NCBI GenBank assembly: GCA_030039165.1
Contig: JASHQM010000133.1
Location: 1 to 46,922, forward strand
Length of the DNA: 46,922 bases
DNA from: Candidatus Sulfotelmatobacter sp.
Lineage (GTDB): Bacteria; Acidobacteriota; Terriglobia; Terriglobales; Acidobacteriaceae
Direction of reading: 5' to 3'
Shown piece by piece: positions 16,532-24,307 of the stretch; position 1 is the first letter of the stretch, and the number at the start of each line of letters is the position of its first letter. Made by a program: the position numbers and the translations under genes. The notes under the pieces are model-generated. The model saw only the letters and a program-made list of their open reading frames with translations, did no database searches and was not told where the DNA came from.

Positions 16532-16835
16532 CTTGATGGTGGATTCTCTTCATGTCAGACAACGTTGCTTAACCCGCAAGGCCGCTTTTCTTCTTGACAG
16601 TAGATGATTAAAAAAGCCACTATTAACACGTTTTAATAAAGGGCGCGGATCTCATGTAAATCGTTTTTTTAACTTGCGTCTGTGTTGTGGCTCGGGAACA
16701 ACACTGAAGAAGACCGATTGAACTTGTGTAAGGCGGGCTCGCGCCTAATGCCTTCGGATATGTTAGCTCTCGCGCCGCCGAAGGCGGCACAGTTTCTGTT
16801 CCAACTCTGAACGTAAAAAACTGAGGAGAGAAGGT
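16532..16835 (+). other. Intergenic leader of TonB receptor gene
   Basis: 304 bases holding the promoter/operator region and, in the predicted 5' leader, two overlapping hairpins: GCCTTCGG (16750-16757) with CCGAAGGC (16778-16785), and GCCGCC-GAA-GGCGGC (16774-16788). They share bases and cannot form together. The ribosome site GAGGAGAGAAGG follows just before ATG. Confidence 0.6.
16594..16667 (+). promoter_or_regulatory. Promoter and LacI-type operators of TonB receptor
   Basis: TTGACA at 16594-16599 is the best -35, with a weak -10 around 16617-16623. It overlaps the near-perfect palindrome ATTAACACGTTTTAAT (16622-16637; seven of eight pairs, central CG), the form expected for LacI-family operators. 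A weaker AAATCGTTTT (16658-16667) has its centre 33 bp away, about three helical turns. This suggests repression of the receptor gene by the upstream LacI-type protein. The -10 assignment is poor. Confidence 0.5.
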
Positions 16836-19800
16836 ATGAACTCAGGCCGTTCCATTCCTGAAAGCAAGTCGTCATGCTATAGATTGTGCCTTGTTATCAT
16901 CTCTTTTCTCATTTCTTTCACTGTGGGAGCATTGTCACAGGCGGGAAGAGGCACGGTTAGCGGAACGGTTACGGACCCGAGCGGAGCAATCGTTCCTGGG
17001 GCCCATCTAGCCTTGGTGAATAACGCAACTGGGGTAACTCTGCATACGGTCGCCAGCTCCGCGGGACTCTACAGCTTCATCTCCCTCAATCCCGGCAAGT
17101 ACAAGGTCACGGCAAGCCAAACGGGCTTTGCGAAGGTAGTGCGAGACAACATCACGGTCGATGTCGACCAGGTGACCGAAGTGAATATCGCGCTGAAGGT
17201 GGGTGCGATCTCGGAGACCATCACCGTCACCGAGGGAACCGAGTTGGTCGAGCCCACCAACTCTACTGTCGGCTCGCTCATCACGGCCGAGACTATCGAC
17301 CGCGTTCCTTTGGTGTATCGCAATGTTTACGATCTGGTGCAATTGAGCGCGGGCGTGATTCCGGTCAATGGTTCGCCGAATTCCAGCGACTCGATGGCGA
17401 ACATTCAGAACATATCGGTTGGACGCCCCGGGGTCGATGTCTCGGCCGACACCATTAATGGCGCCATCGTAGGCTCGGTGTACTACATGCTCGACGGCAG
17501 CCCAATCGGAATTGCGGAGAACAATTCTGCCGCCATTATCCCGGCGATGAATATTCCCGAGGACGGCGTTGACGAGGTTCGCGTGGAGACACAGAATACG
17601 CCGGCCTCTTACCAGAGCGGAGCGGCGGGCGTTATCAGCCTGGTCAGTAAGTCCGGCACCAATAAGTTTCATGGTGACGCTTTTGGCGTGTTCCGTCCCA
17701 ATGTTCTGGCGTCCAATGACTATTTCAATAAGCAATCGCAGCTGTTGCTGGGACAGAGCAACACGCCTCCACCCTTCCACCGTTATCAGGAGGGCGGCGC
17801 CATTGGCGGCCCGATCAAGAAGGACAAGATCTTCTTTTTTGGCGATTACGAGGACACGCAGCAGGTTGAATTCGAGGGTATAGACGCATTCACCGTGCCC
17901 ACCAGCGCCGAAAGGACGGGCAACTTTTCGGCCATGGGCTTTCCAATCTACGATCCGACCCAGCCAGACGTCACCGTCAGCTTGCCTTGCCCCCCGCCGC
18001 AGACCGGTAACTGCCCGACATTGGTGCGGCAGCAATTTCCAGGGAATAAAATCACGAATCCGAATCCCATCGGCCTGCTGTTCTTATCGAACATGCCGCA
18101 CTGCAACTTCCCGAGTCCTGCCACATGTGATTCCGCGACCTCTGATGTCTTCGATAATTTCCAACTGCCGGGCCTGGATCCATTCAATGGACACCGGTTT
18201 GATGTGCGCGTCGACTGGGCCAAGAGCGAAAGGCAGCGCCTCTTCACCCGCTTTTCCTATGACAAGCTGATCTTCTCCACGGCCAACATTTTTTCATCCC
18301 CCGGTTGGGATCCCAACTATGCGCAGAACACAACCAACGCTCGCAACGTCATCCTGGCCGACGACCTGACGCTCAATTCGACCACCGTCCTTAATCTGCG
18401 CTACTCCTTTACGCGACATCATGAGAATCAGGGAAATCCTGCGTACAGCAACACAGACCTTACCAATCTCGGCACCCTCAACAGCGCTAGCGTTGGTTTT
18501 CCCTCTTCGTTAGCCGCGCAGGAGGTTATCAAGCAGCTTCCGTTCGTGATTTTCAATGACTACACCCCGCCGACCGGAGTGGACGGAGTGGGCGGCACTG
18601 CTAACTACAACCTGTTTTTCTATGCCAGCGAGAACAGCGATGCGAATGCCACCATCAACAAAGTTTGGGGTAAGCACGAGCTGTCAACTGGTTTTGAGTG
18701 GATGAAGCGCTATCTCAACGTCGGCCAGCCGCCCGACCCAGCAGGCGTATACGGTTTCGACCTCACCGCCACGGATCAACAAGCTTCAGCGCTCACTCCC
18801 TTTGGCGGCAGCGATTTTGCCTCGATCCTCGTGGGCATGGGTATGTCGCCAGGGAGCGAAAGCAATCTCGGCTACTCGGGAAATTTCAGCAAAGACGTCT
18901 TCCTGGCCGAGTCCAACCCGTACTATGCGACGTTTGTCGAGGATACATTCCATTACTCGAAGGCTCTGACCATCACCGCCGGCCTGCGTTGGGACATCTT
19001 CGGAGGACGCAACGAGCGTTTCAACCGGCAGGAATATTTCAACCCGACTGTAAGCAATACGTTGAATGGTGTCTCGTATACTGGAGCAGAAATCTATGTC
19101 AATGGCAGCAATCGCTCGCCATTTACAACTAATCTCCACAACTTTGGACCTCGATTGGCCTTTGCCTGGCAGCCGGTCACGCATTTCGTAGTGCGCGGCG
19201 GCGCAGGCTTCTACTACGGCCCCAGCACTCACAACGTCGGCAACGCCATCAATACCGACGGCTTTTCGTCCGGGTCTCCATGGAACGGCACCTGCTTCAA
19301 CCCAGACGGCAGCGGCAATTCCATCTTCGGATTGGTGTCAGGATCATGCCCGCTTCCCACCCCCGGCGTCTACAATGGGGATTATTCTCTAAGTAATCCT
19401 TTCCCCACCGCGCCCGGTACGCCCGGGGGAATTATCCCGGTTCTCACCACAGCGCCGACGGGTCTCGCGAATAACCTGGGCATTACTTTAAACACCGTGC
19501 TCCACTCCGAGCCCACCCCTACCGTCTATAACTACAATTTTGCCTTGGAGTACGAACTACCGCGTCAGGTCGTGGTGACCGTCGGCTACGTAGGAAGCCG
19601 CGGACTTTTCCTGCCTTTCAGCAACGTGGACCTGAACCAGCTTGATCTGGCCACAATCGCGCGGTATGGGAGCTCGCTATGTGTCGTGACTGCGCCGACC
19701 TGCATGGTGCCCAATGCTGGGCCAGTGAGCCTGAATTCAAACTTCAGCGGAGAGGCCACGGTTCCTCAATGGGCCACCGTCCAACCATTCCCGCAATTCG

Positions 19801-20624
19801 GTAATGGCGGCTACGGCACCGGGAACGGTGTCATCACATGGGGATACCCGGCGGGGGATTCGGAATACAGTTCCTTGCAGGCCAAGGTGCAAAAAAGATT
19901 GACGAGCCACTTCACCACGCTCAGCACTTTTACCTGGGGAAAAATCATGACCGACGACGGGTATCCGCCTCTGGGTTTCGTGGGTTCCCACAACGCCGGC
20001 GGGCCACAGGACTGGAGAAACCTGCAGTACGAGCACTCCATCAGCCCGCAGGACGTCAAGTATCAGTTCACCGGTCAGGTTTCTTACGATTTGCCCATAG
20101 GCAAGGGCCAACGAGTGAATCTGAATGGGGTCGCGGATAAGTTTGCCGGGGGCTGGACGGTAAATGCGATCACCTATCTCAGCACCGGTGTTCCCATTTC
20201 ATCGCCGTCTTCGGGGGCAAGTCCTGGTTACTTCAATCAGCGAGCCGACATTATCTGCAATCCGGCAAGTGGGATTCAGCGCACGCCTGCAAACTGGGTC
20301 AACAATAATTGCTTCGCAATCCCCGGCACCGAAAATGGGGGTTCGGGGAATGTTTTCATTCCCGGGAACGCTCCGGCCTATCTTGCCAACGTGCGCACGC
20401 GGGGAGCACGGGATCTGGATCTCTCGGTTTACAAGACGTTTGCCATAGGGGAACACAAGGATCTTCGTTTCGACGTTTCCTCCTACAACGTGGCGAACTG
20501 GGCACAATACGGAATGCCGCCTATGGAGACCCTGGCGGCGAGCGTGAACCAGCCCTTCGGCGGGATTACGACTAACGTTAACACGCCGCGCCAATTCCAG
20601 TTTGGAGCACGGTTTACCTTCTGA
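16836..20624 (+). CDS. Oar-like TonB-dependent outer-membrane receptor
   Basis: 1262 residues, the large acidobacterial TonB/Oar-like class. Order: signal peptide (LCLVIISFLISFTVGALSQA, to about 36), carboxypeptidase-regulatory-like beta-sandwich (GRGTVSGTVTDPSGAIVPGAHLALVN, about 38-120), plug domain (GAISETITVTEGTELVEPTNSTVGSLI onward, to about 270, with FHGDAFGVFRP), then a long outer-membrane beta-barrel ending RQFQFGARFTF, with the terminal Phe expected for BAM-dependent insertion. It probably imports an oligosaccharide or other large nutrient with TonB energy. The LacI-type neighbour and operator point to induction by substrate. Strong ribosome site. Confidence 0.95.
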   Translation: MNSGRSIPESKSSCYRLCLVIISFLISFTVGALSQAGRGTVSGTVTDPSGAIVPGAHLALVNNATGVTLHTVASSAGLYSFISLNPGKYKVTASQTGFAKVVRDNITVDVDQVTEVNIALKVGAISETITVTEGTELVEPTNSTVGSLITAETIDRVPLVYRNVYDLVQLSAGVIPVNGSPNSSDSMANIQNISVGRPGVDVSADTINGAIVGSVYYMLDGSPIGIAENNSAAIIPAMNIPEDGVDEVRVETQNTPASYQSGAAGVISLVSKSGTNKFHGDAFGVFRPNVLASNDYFNKQSQLLLGQSNTPPPFHRYQEGGAIGGPIKKDKIFFFGDYEDTQQVEFEGIDAFTVPTSAERTGNFSAMGFPIYDPTQPDVTVSLPCPPPQTGNCPTLVRQQFPGNKITNPNPIGLLFLSNMPHCNFPSPATCDSATSDVFDNFQLPGLDPFNGHRFDVRVDWAKSERQRLFTRFSYDKLIFSTANIFSSPGWDPNYAQNTTNARNVILADDLTLNSTTVLNLRYSFTRHHENQGNPAYSNTDLTNLGTLNSASVGFPSSLAAQEVIKQLPFVIFNDYTPPTGVDGVGGTANYNLFFYASENSDANATINKVWGKHELSTGFEWMKRYLNVGQPPDPAGVYGFDLTATDQQASALTPFGGSDFASILVGMGMSPGSESNLGYSGNFSKDVFLAESNPYYATFVEDTFHYSKALTITAGLRWDIFGGRNERFNRQEYFNPTVSNTLNGVSYTGAEIYVNGSNRSPFTTNLHNFGPRLAFAWQPVTHFVVRGGAGFYYGPSTHNVGNAINTDGFSSGSPWNGTCFNPDGSGNSIFGLVSGSCPLPTPGVYNGDYSLSNPFPTAPGTPGGIIPVLTTAPTGLANNLGITLNTVLHSEPTPTVYNYNFALEYELPRQVVVTVGYVGSRGLFLPFSNVDLNQLDLATIARYGSSLCVVTAPTCMVPNAGPVSLNSNFSGEATVPQWATVQPFPQFGNGGYGTGNGVITWGYPAGDSEYSSLQAKVQKRLTSHFTTLSTFTWGKIMTDDGYPPLGFVGSHNAGGPQDWRNLQYEHSISPQDVKYQFTGQVSYDLPIGKGQRVNLNGVADKFAGGWTVNAITYLSTGVPISSPSSGASPGYFNQRADIICNPASGIQRTPANWVNNNCFAIPGTENGGSGNVFIPGNAPAYLANVRTRGARDLDLSVYKTFAIGEHKDLRFDVSSYNVANWAQYGMPPMETLAASVNQPFGGITTNVNTPRQFQFGARFTF

Positions 20625-20679
20625 CCTTTGCGCACGGGGAGCGAGGTTCTGGATTGTGCTTCTTGGCTACACAACGTTT

Positions 20680-21438
20680 TCAGCGCGCTTGGTAAAGAGC
20701 GTACTGATGTGTCCCGCGGATTTTTCTGAAGGCTGCGCTCTCACTTAACACATCCTCAAGAATGGTGTTGTGATACAGCAAATAAAACGGCCGCTGCGCA
20801 GTGTGCAGACTCTGCTCAAGGTTTGTCATAACGTGCCTTAACCCAGCTATCGGAAACGGATTAAAGAGATAAAGAACTGTCGGCTCGGCGGGAAAACGGA
20901 ACTGCGTGGCGTCGGCGCAGATGGATTCGATAGCGAAGCATTGCTGTGATTCGCTTTTATAAAGGCAAATGTTCTCTTGTGCCGCTTGATGCAACGCGGG
21001 CAGAAGTTCGACGCCGATGATTCGCCGAAAAAAATAATCGGAAGCCATGAGCAGCGTTCGGCCTTTTCCTGATCCGAGATCAATGAAAGTGAATTGGCAG
21101 AGATCTGATCCGATTTGTTCGCGTAACACGTGCAGCATTTCGTGGAACAGAGCCGGCTCGGTGGGTTGGTAGGGAGAATGAAAGACTCCGAGCAGGCGAT
21201 CGCGACAGCTTACAGTCGCGCTGGTCGTGTTGACGCGGTGCTCCCAATCGTAATCGACATCGCCGTAGCGTTGGCGATGGCGTTCGGGCGTGGAATCGCG
21301 CAGAAACTCGGCGATGGCAGCTAGCACTCGGCAGGTGGCAGCGCGACAGCCTTCACGTGATGCAATACTACTCCAAAAGTTCCAGGCGGAACGGACCACA
21401 CCGACTCGTAGAGACGCCGAACGATCAGGGCCGTTCAT
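20680..21438 (-). CDS. Class I SAM-dependent methyltransferase
   Basis: 252 residues with a Rossmann methyltransferase core from about residue 112: motif I FTFIDLGSGKGRTLLMAS, then the acidic motif II IIGVELLPALHQAA, SICADATQF, and motif IV YLFNPFP. The Asn-Pro-Phe-Pro is similar to the NPP[FY] motif of N-methyltransferases but not identical. The N-terminal ~90 residues are basic and helical and unassigned. It starts 18 bases after the stop of the TPR gene, so it is probably the last gene of the ABC transporter operon. Substrate unknown. Confidence 0.88.
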   Translation of the reverse strand: MNGPDRSASLRVGVVRSAWNFWSSIASREGCRAATCRVLAAIAEFLRDSTPERHRQRYGDVDYDWEHRVNTTSATVSCRDRLLGVFHSPYQPTEPALFHEMLHVLREQIGSDLCQFTFIDLGSGKGRTLLMASDYFFRRIIGVELLPALHQAAQENICLYKSESQQCFAIESICADATQFRFPAEPTVLYLFNPFPIAGLRHVMTNLEQSLHTAQRPFYLLYHNTILEDVLSESAAFRKIRGTHQYALYQAR

Positions 21439-21456
21439 TCTCGGCTGATGATACGC

Positions 21457-22377
21457 CTACGGGATGGGCGCGTTGTACTTCGGTCTGAATCCAGGAGGCA
21501 GGCCGCGGGTAGCGAAAGGGAAGTTCTCGGGACTGCGCAGTTCGATGCGGCCGTCGGGAGTGAGTAAATAAGGCTGGCCGTCGGGATCAACGGGGATGCC
21601 ATTGATCCCTTCGGCTTCGGCAAGTTCTGCCATGCTCGTTGGCAAGTGTCCAGTGCGCTCGCCGAAGCGAGTGACTGCTTCCTGCAGATGCTTCACATCT
21701 TCATCCGCCCGCAGGGCGCGCAGATGCTCGACGGCGTTCTGTCTGATCTGCTTATCTTGCGTGGTCTCATAAGTCGCGGACCACAACATGCGCGCCGTCC
21801 GGTATTCGCCGGCGTGTTGCGCCATCTGCGCGGCAAAAATCTTCATGAAGGGATGCGCGTGGGGCACGTGAGAGCCGCGTTCGAAGGCTTCTTCCGCGTT
21901 CTTGTAGTCGCGCAGTTCCATGTAGTAAACAAAACCGAGGTCGTAATAGAGCCGCCAGTTGTCGGGATTATTTTGAATACCGTACTGCATCAGGGCCACG
22001 GCGCGGTCGGGCTCGCCGGCGCCCGCCGGAGGCTGGGGCGCAAGAAAGCTGCTGCCGAATTCGTAGGCGACAATCAAATGGGGGTCGAGGTGGGTGGTGA
22101 TTTCCAGCAGCGGCGCCAACAGATTATAGCTGGGAGCGTAGTTGTGATGCCGAAAGCCAAAGTATTGCACAGCGCGAGTCCAATAAATACAAGCGACAAG
22201 GCCGTCATAACCGAGGCTGGCGCGCTTGATAACCGTAGGCGAACTAAGGAACAGCACCTCATCAAGTGTGCCTGGCGGCCGCAGCTGATCGGCGCGATGC
22301 AGCACGAACGAACTGGCCGCTAGCGAGAGCACCAGGACGAGGCTTGCGATAATGGTCGTTCTGCGCCGTGAGTTCAT
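21457..22377 (-). CDS. Membrane-anchored TPR protein of ABC operon
   Basis: 306 residues from ATG at 22377; a TTG two codons earlier is possible. An N-terminal hydrophobic anchor (TIIASLVLVLSLAASSFVL) is followed by SPTVIKRASLGYDGLVACIYWTRAVQYFG, then helical TPR-like repeats (AVALMQYGIQNNPDNWRLYYDLGFVYYMELRDYKNAEEAFERGS), and a C-terminal segment INGIPVDPDGQPYLLTPDG resembling the DPWGxPY end of GspG-type pseudopilins. The gene lies 11 bases after the ABC-2 permease, so it probably acts with that transporter in the periplasm. Exact role unknown. Confidence 0.87.
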   Translation of the reverse strand: MNSRRRTTIIASLVLVLSLAASSFVLHRADQLRPPGTLDEVLFLSSPTVIKRASLGYDGLVACIYWTRAVQYFGFRHHNYAPSYNLLAPLLEITTHLDPHLIVAYEFGSSFLAPQPPAGAGEPDRAVALMQYGIQNNPDNWRLYYDLGFVYYMELRDYKNAEEAFERGSHVPHAHPFMKIFAAQMAQHAGEYRTARMLWSATYETTQDKQIRQNAVEHLRALRADEDVKHLQEAVTRFGERTGHLPTSMAELAEAEGINGIPVDPDGQPYLLTPDGRIELRSPENFPFATRGLPPGFRPKYNAPIP

Positions 22378-22388
22378 TCCCAACTTTC

Positions 22389-23192
22389 CTATTTCAGATC
22401 GCGGTATTCGAAGATGAGCACGGCTCCGCTCAAAGCCATCAGCGCATAAAAGAAGGCGTAGAGCGTGTTATGAAAAATGAGCTGTCCCGCGACCGGCTGC
22501 TCGTGCGCGATGGAGGTGATCACGTTGAATGCGGAGAAGTTGGGCACAAGATACGCAGTTCCGGTGGCGAGCCAGCGCGTGATTCCATGAGTCATAGCCG
22601 CAAAGTTGCGCAAATCTTCGGCAAAGCTCCCGACCACGAACAAAGAGAATGCAAACACAGCGGAGAGCAGAGGGGAAGAAAACGACGAGAACAGCAACGC
22701 CAGCGCGCAGATGATGAGGAATTCGAGAATGATGAAGTAGAGCGCGACGAAAATCAGCGCATCCGCTCTTACGAAAGTGTGCGAGACATAAAACAGCGCC
22801 AGAAAGACGCCGAGCGCCATAAAAAACGTATTTACAGCCAGCGTGCCCGCGAGCCCGAAGAATTTGCCTACAATAAACTCCCACCGTCGAACGGGCCGGG
22901 AGAGCACGGTGTAGAGGGTTCGTTTTTCAATTTCTTTGGAAACTAAGCCGATGCCGATGAAAATGGCGATCACCACTCCGAAGAGGGAGACCGCGGTCAG
23001 GCCCAGATTGATGACAACCAGTTTCTCGATGGCGATGGAGATCTTGCCGACGAGAATGGCCGCACCGGAAAGCAGCAGGGCGAAAGCGATCAGGTTATAG
23101 AGCACGCGGTCACGTACAGCTTCGCGGAAGGTGTTGGAGGCGATATGTGAAATACGCGAGTTCATAGCACGGGTGTTGACGAAAATTCTCAC
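22389..23192 (-). CDS. ABC-2-type transporter permease
   Basis: 267 residues with about six membrane helices: NLIAFALLLSGAAILVG, LTAVSLFGVVIAIFIGIGLV, a segment after the VLSRPVRRWEFIVGKFFG coupling region, two in the middle and a C-terminal one. The KEIEKRTLYTVLSRPVRRWEFIVGK loop is characteristic of ABC-2 permeases that receive the ATPase. GTG start overlaps the ATPase stop by four bases (GTGA), implying translational coupling; an internal ATG at 23165 is an alternative. Exports an unknown substrate, perhaps a lipid, polysaccharide or protein. Confidence 0.92.
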   Translation of the reverse strand: MRIFVNTRAMNSRISHIASNTFREAVRDRVLYNLIAFALLLSGAAILVGKISIAIEKLVVINLGLTAVSLFGVVIAIFIGIGLVSKEIEKRTLYTVLSRPVRRWEFIVGKFFGLAGTLAVNTFFMALGVFLALFYVSHTFVRADALIFVALYFIILEFLIICALALLFSSFSSPLLSAVFAFSLFVVGSFAEDLRNFAAMTHGITRWLATGTAYLVPNFSAFNVITSIAHEQPVAGQLIFHNTLYAFFYALMALSGAVLIFEYRDLK

Positions 23193-24130
23193 ACGGCCGA
23201 TCCGGCTGTGGTTTCGGCGTGACGCAGCTTCTCCACAAAATAGCTTTCCAGTGAGGTGCGAACTGGTGTGATCGAAACCAGGCGCTGGCGTTCGCGGCGC
23301 AGAACATCGATGAACACATCCTGCTGATTTTCTGCGATGATGGCGCGCACATGTTCGCCGCTAAGATGGCACTCAACCCCCAGCACTTTGATCGAGGCAG
23401 GTATCTCCGTACCTTGCCAGATCACTTCGACTTTGCCTTGAACGCTGGAGGTCAATTCTTCGACCGCGCCTACGCTTCGCAACAAGCCCTTGTGAATAAT
23501 GGCAACGCGGTCGCAAAGGGTCTCGGCGTCGGAAAGAATGTGTGTGGAAAAGAAAACAGTCTTGCCTTTCTGCTTGAGCTCTTCCATGAGATCGCGTACT
23601 TCGCGCCGGCCCATGGGATCGAGCCCTGACATGGGTTCGTCGAAAAATACGATTTTTGGATCGTGCAGAATGGCTTGCGCGATTCCCACGCGCTGCAGCA
23701 TGCCTTTTGAGAATTTGCGAAGCTGTATACCTCTGACGTCGTGTAACCCTACCTGGTGGAACACTTCCTCGACGCGCCGGTTGCGGTCCTTGGCCGGCAT
23801 GCCGGAAAGCTGCCCGTAGTAATTCAGCAGTTCGTGTGCGGTGAGATAGTCGTAAAAATATGGCTGCTCGGGGAGAAAGCCAATCTGCGCCTTCACCGCA
23901 GGATCGGTCCATTCCTGGCCCAGGATGCGGGCCGAGCCGGCAGTGGGGAAAACCAGTCCCATAAGCAGTTTTAAAGTCGTGGTTTTGCCAGCACCGTTGG
24001 GACCAAGAAAGCCGAAAACTTCGCCCTCTTCAACGGTCAGTTGAAGCGGATAGAGAGCGCGCTTGGGTCGCTTGCGCCAGAAGCCCACGCTATAGGTTTT
24101 TTCCAATCCCAGAATTTCGATCGCAGGCAT
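23189..24130 (-). CDS. ABC transporter ATP-binding protein
   Basis: 313 residues. Walker A GPNGAGKT (43-50), Q-loop region [13 protein letters not shown], signature-like [17 protein letters not shown], Walker [15 protein letters not shown] and H-loop FFSTHIL are all present. The signature has FSKGM rather than LSGGQ, as in many ABC-2 exporter ATPases. A C-terminal accessory domain follows (about 220-313). It is the first gene of the operon ATPase-permease-TPR-methyltransferase, under a good promoter at 24183-24210 with a 12-bp palindrome in the leader. Confidence 0.95.
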   Translation of the reverse strand: MPAIEILGLEKTYSVGFWRKRPKRALYPLQLTVEEGEVFGFLGPNGAGKTTTLKLLMGLVFPTAGSARILGQEWTDPAVKAQIGFLPEQPYFYDYLTAHELLNYYGQLSGMPAKDRNRRVEEVFHQVGLHDVRGIQLRKFSKGMLQRVGIAQAILHDPKIVFFDEPMSGLDPMGRREVRDLMEELKQKGKTVFFSTHILSDAETLCDRVAIIHKGLLRSVGAVEELTSSVQGKVEVIWQGTEIPASIKVLGVECHLSGEHVRAIIAENQQDVFIDVLRRERQRLVSITPVRTSLESYFVEKLRHAETTAGSAV

Positions 24131-24141
24131 GGCGCAGAATA

Positions 24142-24210
24142 CGTGTCGACACGGAGAAATGGCTGCTCACTTCCTACAAAAAATTATAAGCAAATTCAAT
24201 GCCGCGTCAA
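24142..24210 (-). promoter_or_regulatory. Promoter and leader palindrome of ABC operon
   Basis: Minus-strand TTGACG (24210-24205), 16-nt spacer and a perfect TATAAT (24188-24183); start near 24176. In the 5' leader the perfect 12-bp palindrome CGTGTCGACACG (24142-24153) lies 12 bases before the ATG. It could be an operator, or a hairpin masking the ribosome site. Confidence 0.6.
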
Positions 24211-24307
24211 AGATGGATAGTTGAACAGGGATTACGAAAGTGGACGCTAACCTGCTGTGCTGCAAGCGCCTGTTGAATGTCAGGATTGACGGCTTCGGAG
24301 GCCTCGG

